From contig NZ_JADQWB010000016.1 of the NCBI RefSeq assembly GCF_015704895.1, positions 1 to 64,000 on the forward strand: a DNA stretch of 64,000 bases, in the 5' to 3' direction. This document shows positions 8,612-17,497 of this stretch, in pieces (position 1 is the stretch's first letter; every line of letters starts with the position of its first letter). A program made the translations under genes and the position numbers. The notes under the pieces are model-generated. The model saw only the letters and a list, made by a program, of their open reading frames with translations. It was not told the origin of the DNA and made no database searches. This DNA is from Agrobacterium leguminum. GTDB lineage: Bacteria; Pseudomonadota; Alphaproteobacteria; Rhizobiales; Rhizobiaceae.

Positions 8612-11600
8612 TCACCTATCTCCAAATGCCACAAGAAGATCCTTCGCATCGATCTGATCGCCGGGGCGCACCAGAACTTCTGCGATCTTGCCGTCGCGTT
8701 CGGCGTGAAGCGCGGTTTCCATCTTCATCGCCTCGATGGAAAGCAGCACGTCGCCGGCCTTGATCTCCTGACCCTGATTGACGAAGACCCGGCTGATCAC
8801 GCCCGGCATCGGCGCGCCGATATGGGAGGCATTGCCGGGTTCTGCCTTGCGGCGCACGGCGGAGCCGGAAGCGCCATGGGCACGATCCGGCACCTTGATG
8901 CGGCGCGGCTGGCCGTTGATCTCGAAGAACACCGTCACCATGCCCTTGTCATCCGTGCCGGACGAGGCTTGATTGACGATGACAAGCGTTTTGCCGCGTT
9001 CGATATCGGCAAACAGTTCCTCGCCATCCTCCATGCCGTAGAAATAGGCATGGGTGGGCAGCACCGAAACCGGGCCATAGGTCTCGGCTGTCAGCGCGAA
9101 ATCCGTGAAAACCTTCGGATACATCAGATAGGACGCGAACTCGAAATCATCGACCTTGCGCTCCAGCTTGGTCTCGATCACCTTCCGTTCGGCATCGAGA
9201 TCGGCATCCGCCAGCAGTGAGCCCGGACGCACCGTATAGGGTGCTTCACCCTTCAGTGCCTTTTTCTGCAGGGCTGCGGGCCAGCCGCCCGGCGACTGTC
9301 CGAGATCGCCCTTCAGCATCGACACCACCGATTCCGGGAAAGACATTTCGCGGTCAGGGTTTTCAACGTCGGCCACCGTCAGATCCTGGCTGACCATCAT
9401 CAGCGCCATATCACCGACGACCTTGGAGGATGGCGTCACCTTGACGATATCGCCAAACATGCGGTTGGCATCGGCATAGGCCTGCGCCACCTCGTGCCAG
9501 CGGCTCTCGAGACCCAGCGAACGGGCCTGCTCCTTGAGGTTAGTGAACTGGCCGCCCGGCATTTCGTGCAGATAAACTTCCGAGGCCGGTCCCTTGAGAT
9601 CGCTCTCGAAGGCGGCATACTGGTTGCGCACAGCCTCCCAGTAGAAGGAAATGCGGCGGATCCATTCGGTATCGAGACCCGTATCGCGTTCCGATCCCGA
9701 AAGTGCCTCCACGATCGAGCCAAGGCATGGCTGCGAGGTATTGCCGGAGAAGGCATCCATTGCGGCATCGACGGCGTCGACACCCGCATCCACAGCCGCA
9801 AGAACAGTCGCGGCGGAAATGCCCGAGGTATCGTGGGTGTGGAAGTGGATCGGAAGGCCGGTCGCCTCACGCAACGCCTTGAACAGAACCCTGGCGGCGG
9901 CCGGTTTCAACAGGCCCGCCATGTCCTTGACGGCGATGATATGAGCTCCGGCCTTTTCAAGCTCGGCGGCAAGGTTGGTATAATATTTGAGATCATATTT
10001 CGGACGCGCCGAATTCAACAGATCGCCGGTATAGCAGATGGTCGCCTCGCAGAGCTTGTTCTCCTCGGCAATCGCATCCATCGAGACACGCATATTCTCC
10101 ACCCAGTTCAGGCAGTCGAAGACGCGGAAAAGATCGACCCCGCCCCTTGCGGCCTGGCGGACGAAATATTTGACGACATTGTCCGGATAATTCTTGTATC
10201 CCACGCCGTTCGCGCCGCGCAGAAGCATCTGCAGCAGCAGGTTCGGCGCGCCTTCGCGGATCAGCGCAAGACGCTCCCATGGGTCTTCCGTCAGGAAGCG
10301 CATGGAAACGTCGAACGTCGCACCGCCCCAGCATTCCAGCGAGAGAAGCTGCGGCAGCGCCTTGGCGTAAACGTTGGCGACGCGGGCGATATCATGGGTG
10401 CGAACGCGGGTGGCCAGAAGTGACTGGTGCCCGTCACGCATGGTCGTATCGGTAACCAGAACGCGTTTTTCATTGCGCATCCAGTCCGCAAAGCCCTTCG
10501 GGCCAAGCTTGTCCAGCAACTGCTTGGTGCCATCGGGCGTCGGCGCATCGATATAAGGCACGACGGGCTTTGCCGCCTTTTCGGACGGCCTGGCGCGGCC
10601 CTTGGTTTCCGGGTGGCCGTTGACGGTCACGTCGGCAAGGTAGGTCAGAAGCTTGGTGGCGCGGTCCTGACGCTTGACCTGCGCAAACAGTTCCGGCGTC
10701 GAATCGATGAAGCGGGTCGTATAGGTATTGTTGCGGAAGCTGTCGTGACCGATGATGGCTTCGAGGAAGGTGAGGTTCGTTGCCACGCCGCGGATACGGA
10801 ATTCGCGCAGCGCGCGGTCCATGCGGTTGATCGCCTCATCCGGTTGCGGCGCCCAGGCCGTTACCTTGACGAGCAGCGGATCGTAATAGCGGGTGATGAC
10901 AGCGCCGGTATAGGAAGTACCGCCATCCAGACGGATACCGAAGCCAGAGGCGGAACGGTAGGCGGTGATACGGCCATAGTCCGGAATGAAATTATGTTCC
11001 GGGTCTTCCGTCGTGATACGGCACTGCAGCGCGTGGCCGTTGAGACGGATATCCTCCTGGCGCGGCACGCCGGATTCCGCGGTGCCGATCGCAGCCCCTT
11101 CGAGAATATGGATCTGCGCCTTGACGATATCGATACCGGTCACGACTTCCGTGACGGTATGTTCCACCTGGATACGCGGATTGACCTCGATGAAGTAGAA
11201 TTTGCCGGTATCGGCATCCATCAGATATTCAACCGTGCCGGCGCCGATATAATTGGTCGCGGCAGCGATCTTCAGGGAGTAGGCAGCCAGTTCCTGGCGC
11301 TGCGCTTCGGTGAGATAGGGCGCGGGCGCACGCTCGACCACCTTTTGATTGCGGCGCTGGATCGAACAATCACGCTCGAACAGATGCACGACATTCCCAT
11401 GCGTATCGCCGAGAATCTGGCTTTCGACGTGGCGAGCACGCTCGACCAGCTTTTCGAGATAGACCTCGTCCTTGCCGAAGGCGGCCTTCGCCTCGCGCTT
11501 GGCTTCCGTCACCTCACGGGCCAGATCTTCTCGTCTGCGGATGGCGCGCATGCCGCGTCCGCCGCCGCCCCAGGAGGCCTTCAGCATGACGGGATAGCCG

Positions 11601-12076
11601 ATTTCCTCGGCCATGCGCTCCACCTCGGCGATATCGTCCGGCAGCGGATCGGTAGCGGGAACAACGGGGACGTTGACCGAGATCGCCAGATTGCGCGCAG
11701 CCACCTTGTTGCCGAGCTGGCGCATCGTATCCGCCGTCGGCCCTATAAAGGTAATGCCGGCCTTATTGCAGGCCTCCACGAATTCGGGGCTTTCAGACAG
11801 AAGGCCGTAACCGGGGTGGATCGCGTCCGCCCCGGAGAGCTTCGCCACGCGGATAACCTCCTCGATCGAGAGATAACTCTCGATCGGCCCCATATCCTTG
11901 GCAAGATGCGGACCCCTGCCCACCTGATAGGACTCGTCCGCCTTGAAGCGGTGCAAAGACAGCTTGTCCTCCTCCGCCCAAATCGCAACGGTTTTTATCC
12001 CAAGCTCGTTCGCTGCCCGGAAAACGCGGATCGCTATTTCGGATCGGTTGGCGACGAGAATCTTTGAAATTGGCAC
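8612..12076 (-). CDS. pyc: Pyruvate carboxylase
   Basis: This biotin enzyme carboxylates pyruvate to oxaloacetate using ATP and bicarbonate (anaplerosis). The 1154-residue length and domain order are canonical: biotin carboxylase at about 1-450 with the ATP-grasp loop KASWGGGGRGM, carboxyltransferase from about 540 with DTTMRDGHQSLLATR, and a C-terminal biotinyl domain with EAMKMET in which K1118 is the biotinylated lysine. All domains are intact. It lies 85 nt downstream of the CitE-like lyase gene, whose expected product is pyruvate, and may share that operon. Pyc is normally a core gene in this group, so this is either the core copy on a chromid or a second, pathway-dedicated copy. Confidence 0.97.
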   Translation of the reverse strand: MPISKILVANRSEIAIRVFRAANELGIKTVAIWAEEDKLSLHRFKADESYQVGRGPHLAKDMGPIESYLSIEEVIRVAKLSGADAIHPGYGLLSESPEFVEACNKAGITFIGPTADTMRQLGNKVAARNLAISVNVPVVPATDPLPDDIAEVERMAEEIGYPVMLKASWGGGGRGMRAIRRREDLAREVTEAKREAKAAFGKDEVYLEKLVERARHVESQILGDTHGNVVHLFERDCSIQRRNQKVVERAPAPYLTEAQRQELAAYSLKIAAATNYIGAGTVEYLMDADTGKFYFIEVNPRIQVEHTVTEVVTGIDIVKAQIHILEGAAIGTAESGVPRQEDIRLNGHALQCRITTEDPEHNFIPDYGRITAYRSASGFGIRLDGGTSYTGAVITRYYDPLLVKVTAWAPQPDEAINRMDRALREFRIRGVATNLTFLEAIIGHDSFRNNTYTTRFIDSTPELFAQVKRQDRATKLLTYLADVTVNGHPETKGRARPSEKAAKPVVPYIDAPTPDGTKQLLDKLGPKGFADWMRNEKRVLVTDTTMRDGHQSLLATRVRTHDIARVANVYAKALPQLLSLECWGGATFDVSMRFLTEDPWERLALIREGAPNLLLQMLLRGANGVGYKNYPDNVVKYFVRQAARGGVDLFRVFDCLNWVENMRVSMDAIAEENKLCEATICYTGDLLNSARPKYDLKYYTNLAAELEKAGAHIIAVKDMAGLLKPAAARVLFKALREATGLPIHFHTHDTSGISAATVLAAVDAGVDAVDAAMDAFSGNTSQPCLGSIVEALSGSERDTGLDTEWIRRISFYWEAVRNQYAAFESDLKGPASEVYLHEMPGGQFTNLKEQARSLGLESRWHEVAQAYADANRMFGDIVKVTPSSKVVGDMALMMVSQDLTVADVENPDREMSFPESVVSMLKGDLGQSPGGWPAALQKKALKGEAPYTVRPGSLLADADLDAERKVIETKLERKVDDFEFASYLMYPKVFTDFALTAETYGPVSVLPTHAYFYGMEDGEELFADIERGKTLVIVNQASSGTDDKGMVTVFFEINGQPRRIKVPDRAHGASGSAVRRKAEPGNASHIGAPMPGVISRVFVNQGQEIKAGDVLLSIEAMKMETALHAERDGKIAEVLVRPGDQIDAKDLLVAFGDR

Positions 12077-12161
12077 CGATCTCTCCTCTGTTTACAAATC
12101 GCCTTGCGACGAGGCGCGCGGCAGCATACCGCACGCCTATTAACGGTTGTGCCGTCTGGCG

Positions 12162-12989
12162 TCAGTTGGCGTTTGAACCGGGCGCTTTTGCCTTTCGGCT
12201 TTTCGCAATGATCGATTGCGCCCGCGCAAAAATGGGTCCATCAAGCATTTGTCCGCCTACGGCAACAGCACCACTACTGCTGGCCGCCAACACTTGCTCC
12301 GCCCACTCAACTTCTTTTTGGCTTGGGCAAAACTCGGCTATGACGATGCGTGGTTGAGTCGGGTGAATGCACAGCTTTCCAGCAGCTCCGGAAGACCGGT
12401 CTTGGCAGCATTCTTCAACGAGCGTTTGCTTTGAACTGAAGTCGAAGCACGGTCCAGCGATTGGCCTGCCGATGCCGGCAGCTTTTGAAGCCAGTGTCAG
12501 TCCACGCATGATATGCGCAGTCATTGCTGCATTTGGTTCAACATCCATCTCGGCATAAAAATCCGCCGGACCGAACACAAACCTGGCAACCAGTCCTTGT
12601 CCTGCAATCTCACCTGCCTGCGTTACGCCAAGCGGTGTCTCGATCAAGCCGAGTATTGGCAGTGGTGACAGCCAGTCGGCGATCTGGTTTGTCATCGAGG
12701 ATAGTTCAGCTTTCGGCAGCAGTACGGCAGCCGCGCCACATTCTTTCACGGCTTTCACATCAGATTCAAACCACTTTGTCCCGACACCGTTGACGCGAAC
12801 GATATACGGCACGTCAAGTTCTGGGATATTATCCAAGTTATCCCGCGCTCGCTCCTTGTCTTCGTCCGCAACAGCGTCTTCGAGATCGATGATAATCGCG
12901 TCTGCGCCACTCTGGGCTGCCTTCAGGAAGCGTTCGGGCCTGGTTGCAGGCACAAAAAGCGGCGCAATAAAGGATAGGTCAGCCGGCAT
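12162..12989 (-). CDS. CitE-like CoA-ester lyase (HpcH/HpaI family), probable citramalyl-CoA lyase
   Basis: This 275-residue TIM-barrel protein is of the CitE/malyl-CoA lyase group, Mg-dependent enzymes that cleave or form 3-hydroxyacyl-CoA esters. The diagnostic motifs are DLEDAV (35-40), RVNG (65-68), LPK (91-93), IETPLG with E117, FGPADF with D143, and GKLCIHPTQ near the C terminus. It starts 11 nt inside the class III CoA-transferase gene, so the two are translationally coupled. Beside an isomerase-like CoA transferase and a MaoC hydratase, cleavage of citramalyl-CoA to acetyl-CoA and pyruvate is the best inference. Malyl-CoA or beta-methylmalyl-CoA activity is also possible. Confidence 0.82.
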   Translation of the reverse strand: MPADLSFIAPLFVPATRPERFLKAAQSGADAIIIDLEDAVADEDKERARDNLDNIPELDVPYIVRVNGVGTKWFESDVKAVKECGAAAVLLPKAELSSMTNQIADWLSPLPILGLIETPLGVTQAGEIAGQGLVARFVFGPADFYAEMDVEPNAAMTAHIMRGLTLASKAAGIGRPIAGPCFDFSSKQTLVEECCQDRSSGAAGKLCIHPTQPRIVIAEFCPSQKEVEWAEQVLAASSSGAVAVGGQMLDGPIFARAQSIIAKSRKAKAPGSNAN

Positions 12990-14214
12990 AATATGGATCC
13001 TTTTCGGGTCCGGCGACGATTTCGCGATTGATCAGGTCGTCGTATCCCTGCGTGCCGATGCCAAGAACCTGCCCCAATACCTCTCGCGTATCGTTTCCGA
13101 GATACGGAGCCGGACGCACATTCGCAGGACCGTGAGCGCTCTCGCGAATGGCAGATCCCGCCACGGAATGATTTCCGATACCTGGTGTCATCACCTCTTG
13201 GAACATCGGATTCGATACGGAGGCACGAATATCGCTTGCAGCGGCTTCTTTTATGGTCTGATAGGTTCCCCAACACACCTTGTGTCCGTCGAAGGCTTCT
13301 GCAACTTCGGAATATGCCTTGGCCTTGCACCAATCCTCAATTACGGCAGCGATGCTCTCCCGGTGCAGGAAGCGATCTTCTTCGCGGGCGAAATTAGCCT
13401 GACATTCTCGTTCGACCTGTTCGAGTCGCGTATGAGCCTGACAGGCATCAACGAGACTTGCCCATTGGCGCGACGAAATCGCGGCAACCATAACACGGCG
13501 GCCGTCTGCAGTTTCAAAATCACGACCGAACGCACCGAAAATGAAATTGCCCGTCGCTTCTCGGCTTTGTGGCAGCAGCGTCGCCTCGGTCAGCATCCCC
13601 AGATGCGAAAGGGTCGAAAAGGCAATGTCTGAAAGCGCTATCCGAATCTCAGCGCCCGATCCGGTTGCTATCCGGTTGACGATCGCCGCGATAGTCGCGG
13701 TTGCTGCGTGATGCGCACAAATTACATCCCAGGCGGGCAGCGGATTATTCACCAGCTCTCCCTCTGCGCTTCCTGTCATATAAGGGTAGCCGGTCGCCGC
13801 CTGAACTGTGTAATCAACCGCAGTGCTGCCGTCGAAGTTTCCCTCGACCGTGCAGGAAATTACGTCCTGACGGGAGGCCGATAGTTGAGAATGGCTCAAC
13901 CAAGACGCTGCGACATTGGTCAACAACGTTCCGCCTTGCGGTCCTGGCGCAGTGACCAGATTTCGGACTATTTCACGCCCTTCCGTACTGCGAAGATTGA
14001 TCGCGATGGAGCGCTTGTTCTTGTTTAAGCTTGTCCAATACAAGCTGCGGCCGCCATCGAGACGTGGCATGCGATTATAATCGATACCACCGCCTATATT
14101 GTCGATGCGAATGACGTCTGCACCAAACTGCGACAAAAGGAGACCACACAATGGAGCTGCAATAAAAGCCGAACTCTCGATGACCCTGGCACCTGTCAAG
14201 ATTGAATTGATCAC
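12979..14214 (-). CDS. Class III CoA transferase, 2-methylfumaryl-CoA isomerase (Mct)-like
   Basis: This 411-residue CaiB/BaiF protein resembles, as far as I recall the family, the mesaconyl-C1-CoA to mesaconyl-C4-CoA isomerase of the 3-hydroxypropionate bi-cycle. Shared-looking segments are FIAAPLCGLLLSQFGADVIR, GGGIDYNRMP, SLNKNKRSIAI, VDYTVQAATGYPYMTG, LPAWDV and FIFGAFGRDFETADGRRVMV. Such enzymes move CoA within one molecule rather than between two acids. The gene overlaps the MaoC hydratase by 4 nt (ATGA) and the lyase by 11 nt. An ordinary intermolecular CoA transferase acting on itaconate or mesaconate is the main alternative. Confidence 0.7.
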   Translation of the reverse strand: MINSILTGARVIESSAFIAAPLCGLLLSQFGADVIRIDNIGGGIDYNRMPRLDGGRSLYWTSLNKNKRSIAINLRSTEGREIVRNLVTAPGPQGGTLLTNVAASWLSHSQLSASRQDVISCTVEGNFDGSTAVDYTVQAATGYPYMTGSAEGELVNNPLPAWDVICAHHAATATIAAIVNRIATGSGAEIRIALSDIAFSTLSHLGMLTEATLLPQSREATGNFIFGAFGRDFETADGRRVMVAAISSRQWASLVDACQAHTRLEQVERECQANFAREEDRFLHRESIAAVIEDWCKAKAYSEVAEAFDGHKVCWGTYQTIKEAAASDIRASVSNPMFQEVMTPGIGNHSVAGSAIRESAHGPANVRPAPYLGNDTREVLGQVLGIGTQGYDDLINREIVAGPEKDPYYAG

Positions 14215-14711
14215 TGTTCAGCCCTCGCGCTGCGTTCGGCCATTGCCGAGGCTTCCGCTCTCGTCGGCACTAGGCACATCCGCGTGAATGTCATGAAGAC
14301 GGTGCTGTCTTGTCGGCAGGCCTGTGTTTGCGTTGTGACAATGCCTTGCCCGGGCCGCGACCGGCTTTGTCGGACGTCGATCACCTCGGATTGGGCGTAG
14401 ATCGTATCGCCGGGACGGACTGGAGCGGAAAGAGTGATATCTTTCCATCCGAGGTTGGCGATAGCGTTGAAGCTGATGTCGTCGACCGTCATTCCGAGGA
14501 CGATCGCGAGTGTAAGGCCACTGTTGACCAACTGGCTCTTGAATTCGGTCTGAGCTGCGAAATGAGAGTCGCAGTGCAATGGGTGCCGGTTCATCGTCAT
14601 CAAACTGAATTGGATGTTGTCGGCCTCGGTTATCGTCCGACCTGGCCAATGCTCAAACCGCTTCCCTGGGGTAAAATCCTCGAGGAAATTTCCAAACTCT
14701 CTCCGCTTCAT
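14211..14711 (-). CDS. MaoC-family hydratase, mesaconyl-CoA hydratase-like
   Basis: This 166-residue hot-dog-fold enoyl-CoA hydratase contains the MaoC pattern: GRTITEAD with D31, NRHPLHCDSHFA with H46, and LVNSGLTLAIVLGM. It would hydrate a double bond of an unsaturated CoA ester, most likely interconverting mesaconyl-C1-CoA and beta-methylmalyl-CoA, or an equivalent C5 substrate. I chose the ATG at 14711 (MKRREFGNF), where homology-like sequence begins and CGAGAG precedes it; 14741 is an alternative. It is the first gene of the operon and is divergent from the LysR gene. Confidence 0.75.
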   Translation of the reverse strand: MKRREFGNFLEDFTPGKRFEHWPGRTITEADNIQFSLMTMNRHPLHCDSHFAAQTEFKSQLVNSGLTLAIVLGMTVDDISFNAIANLGWKDITLSAPVRPGDTIYAQSEVIDVRQSRSRPGQGIVTTQTQACRQDSTVFMTFTRMCLVPTRAEASAMAERSARAEQ

Positions 14712-14741
14712 GGCATCTCTCGTGTTCGAGAAAACATGCAA

Positions 14742-14834
14742 GACGGGTAGCCGAGCATCATCATTCTATCAAATTAATTTATTCGAACTATTATTGTGTT
14801 TATGTGTATAATAGGCGCAAAAAGAGGAGTTCTC
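14742..14834. promoter_or_regulatory. AT-rich divergent promoter region of LysR gene and mesaconyl-CoA operon
   Basis: This short AT-rich gap separates the divergent hydratase and LysR genes, the classic place for LysR-regulated promoters. A perfect TATAAT lies at 14807-14812, 22 nt before the LysR start, with no strong -35. Several T-N11-A type partial dyads are possible, but none is convincing alone. Confidence 0.45.
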
Positions 14835-15824
14835 ATGTCCAACACTGCGAAATCACTGTTCGGAAACGTGAATCTCAAGCTACTCCACACGTTTATCTTG
14901 GTTGCCGAGCATAAAAGTTTCAGGTTCGCAGCAGAAGAAACCCTGAGATCCCAATCCGCAGTCAGCACACAGATCAAACAGTTGGAGGAACAGCTCGGCG
15001 TCGCTTTGTTTCACCGGACAACGAGGCAGGTCAAGCTGACGAAAGAAGGTGAGCTTCTGCTGGTGAGTGCGAAGCAAGCTATGCAGGGAGTGCAGGCATG
15101 TCTGCGTTCGATTTATGAGACAGCTGACGTTCGAAAGGGCCGCATCGCTTTGGCATGCTCCCCAACGATTGCTGCGACCCGGCTTTCCAAAATTCTTGCC
15201 ATGTTCGAGAAAGACTATCCGACAATCGAAATCGTACTGCGCGAACTCAATCCTACAGAGCTTTTCACCTCCTTGCGTGAGGAAGAGGTGGATTTCGCAA
15301 TAGGGCCTACGGTCCCTTATCCAGAGTTCGATTTCGAACCATTGTTCGATGACCCCTTGTTCGCGCTCGTCCCAGCGTCTCAAAGTGGAGATTTGGTTGG
15401 TGAGGAGATCACATTGCAGGATCTTGCTGACAAACCTCTTCTAGTCTTAAATTCTGCCAGCGCCCTGCGATCACTGCTTGAGGAATCGATGAACGAGCAA
15501 GGGTTTCGACTTCATACGAAGCATCAGTTCTCGCAGGCTCAGACACTTATCTCGATGGTCGAGGCTGGGCTGGGGATCGCGGTGCTAACCGGCGTCTCGC
15601 TGCCGAAAGTCAAGAGCAACCAATACGAGGTCAAAAGAATTGTAGATCCGCCGCTTTTTCGTCAGGTCTCGCTGATCAAACTGCGTGGCAGGGCATTCCC
15701 TCCGGCGGCAGCACGTCTGGCACAGTTGGTTCGAGAACACATATCAGCAGAAGATGGTGACAGACAGCGTCCTGCGAGTAAAAGGAGGAGCGCGACAAAG
15801 CACACTCGCCGAACGGCCGCTTGA
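14835..15824 (+). CDS. LysR-family transcriptional regulator
   Basis: This 329-residue LysR-type regulator has a winged HTH at the N terminus (FRFAAEETLRSQSAVSTQIK, then QLEEQLGVALFHR at about residues 25-57). A periplasmic-binding-like effector domain of about 200 residues follows. AGAGGAG lies 6 nt before the ATG at 14835, better than the upstream ATG at 14796. It diverges from the hydratase/isomerase/lyase operon and probably activates it in response to a pathway CoA-precursor acid. The gene ends 10 nt from the convergent GMC oxidoreductase gene. Confidence 0.88.
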   Translation: MSNTAKSLFGNVNLKLLHTFILVAEHKSFRFAAEETLRSQSAVSTQIKQLEEQLGVALFHRTTRQVKLTKEGELLLVSAKQAMQGVQACLRSIYETADVRKGRIALACSPTIAATRLSKILAMFEKDYPTIEIVLRELNPTELFTSLREEEVDFAIGPTVPYPEFDFEPLFDDPLFALVPASQSGDLVGEEITLQDLADKPLLVLNSASALRSLLEESMNEQGFRLHTKHQFSQAQTLISMVEAGLGIAVLTGVSLPKVKSNQYEVKRIVDPPLFRQVSLIKLRGRAFPPAAARLAQLVREHISAEDGDRQRPASKRRSATKHTRRTAA

Positions 15825-15834
15825 TCGGTGCGTT

Positions 15835-17487
15835 CTAACCTACCGCCAAGGCAGCCGGCTTCGTTCCAGATTGCAAACGCCAATCTTCAGCGATGATCTC
15901 ACAAGCACGCTGTGCAATCATGATCGTTGGCGCATTGGTGTTGCCGGAAACGATCGCGGGCATGATGGAGGCGTCAACGACCCTGAGCCCGCTCAATCCG
16001 CGCACCCTCAGGCGATCATCGACGACAGACATCGCATCGGAACCCATTTTGCAACTTCCGACCGGATGATACATGGCCTGAGCATTCGCTCGGATATAGG
16101 CTGCGAGATCGCCATCGGACCTAACTTCGTCGCCTGGCAATCCTTCCTTGCGAACAATGTCCGCAAACGGACCGGTAGAAAAAATTCTCCTGATCCATTT
16201 CACCCCTGCAACCAGCGTATCGAGATCTGCGTCTTCCTTTAGGTAGTTGAACAGGATTTGCGGGCTCGCCGTTGGATCTTTCGAGGCAAGAGAGAGCTTG
16301 CCACGTGATTTTGGACGTAACACCGTGCATGACGCTGTAACCGTTGGGTCGGCTTCAGATCCAAATGCTCCCTCGGGCGTTATGAACATGCTGAATGGCC
16401 TGAACTGCACTTGAATATCCGGGGAAACGGCTTCCGGGTTCGAGCGCACAAAAACCCCTGCCTGGGCCGCAGCCGAATTCAACAAACCAGTCCGGGTGAA
16501 CGCGTATTGAAGTACCTGCGGCAACAGCATCCAGCTTTTCAGGACAGAGGTAGACTTGCGTATATACGAGTTGATCGAATACTCCGCGAGCACGCGTGAC
16601 AGAATATGGACGTAGATGTGGTCCTGCAAATTTGCCCCGACACCGGGCAGATCGTGGACAACGTCCACGCCGTGGCCACGCAGATCAGCTTCAGGCCCTA
16701 TCCCGGACAAAAGCAGCAATTGCGGAGAACCGATTGCGCCAGCACTCAAGATGACTTCACGGCTTGAGAAATCTTCTTCTCTTCCATTCGTTTCGCACCG
16801 AACTCCTGTGACGCGCCGCCCCTCCATAAGGAGCTTGTGGACGTTGGTACTGGTCAGAACCCGAAGGTTTGCCCGCCGACGGACAGGGTCCAGAAAGGCG
16901 GATGCCGCCGAGCTTCTCACACCATTTCTGGTCGTATACTGAAGGAAGCCAGCGCCCTCTTGCTGATCGCCATTGAAATCGGCGTTGAACGGCAAGCCGG
17001 CCGCCACCGCGGCATCAACAAATAAGCGCGAACTCTTGTGCGGTTCTGTCAGCCGTGACACGCCGAGTTCACCGCCTGCGCCACGCAGGTCAGACGGCCC
17101 TCCTTCAAATGTCTCGGTTTTCTTGAACGCAGGAAGAACGTCCTCCCATCCCCAGCCGACATTTCCAAGCTGCCGCCAATAATCGTAGTCGGATCGAACC
17201 CCGCGCATGTACACCAATCCATTGATCGAACTGCTGCCGCCAAGCGTTTTTCCGCGGGGGCAGTAGATGCGTCGATTGTCCAGACCAGGCTCGGGTACTG
17301 TGCTAAAGCGCCAGTTGACTCTGCTGTCGCCATAAAGGCGAGGGGTTCCAGCCGGAACTTTTAGCCATATACCGTTGTCGGGAGGACCGGCTTCAATCAG
17401 AAGCACTTTTTTACCGGGGTCCGCCGAAAGGCGGTTCGCCAAGACACACCCCGCCGAACCGGCACCAATGATAATCACATCATACAT
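15835..17487 (-). CDS. GMC family FAD alcohol dehydrogenase (choline dehydrogenase-like)
   Basis: This 550-residue flavoprotein starts with the FAD-binding fingerprint VIIIGAGSAGCVLANRL and LLIEAG. It has the GMC signature around GGSSSINGLVYMRG and the C-terminal catalytic region HPVGSCKMG and NTNAPTIMIAQRA. Such enzymes oxidise primary alcohols to aldehydes, passing electrons to a quinone or oxygen. An aldehyde dehydrogenase gene lies 10 nt upstream in the same direction, so the pair probably carries out alcohol to aldehyde to acid conversion feeding the neighbouring CoA-dependent steps. Choline/betaine metabolism is an alternative, although no betaine transporter is nearby. Confidence 0.85.
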   Translation of the reverse strand: MYDVIIIGAGSAGCVLANRLSADPGKKVLLIEAGPPDNGIWLKVPAGTPRLYGDSRVNWRFSTVPEPGLDNRRIYCPRGKTLGGSSSINGLVYMRGVRSDYDYWRQLGNVGWGWEDVLPAFKKTETFEGGPSDLRGAGGELGVSRLTEPHKSSRLFVDAAVAAGLPFNADFNGDQQEGAGFLQYTTRNGVRSSAASAFLDPVRRRANLRVLTSTNVHKLLMEGRRVTGVRCETNGREEDFSSREVILSAGAIGSPQLLLLSGIGPEADLRGHGVDVVHDLPGVGANLQDHIYVHILSRVLAEYSINSYIRKSTSVLKSWMLLPQVLQYAFTRTGLLNSAAAQAGVFVRSNPEAVSPDIQVQFRPFSMFITPEGAFGSEADPTVTASCTVLRPKSRGKLSLASKDPTASPQILFNYLKEDADLDTLVAGVKWIRRIFSTGPFADIVRKEGLPGDEVRSDGDLAAYIRANAQAMYHPVGSCKMGSDAMSVVDDRLRVRGLSGLRVVDASIMPAIVSGNTNAPTIMIAQRACEIIAEDWRLQSGTKPAALAVG

Positions 17488-17497
17488 AATCGTGCCC

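Noticed and set aside
10427..12067. Long 546-codon plus-strand frame
   Set aside because: It is the antisense shadow of the pyc biotin carboxylase domain; pyc motifs are intact on the minus strand and this frame has no family features.
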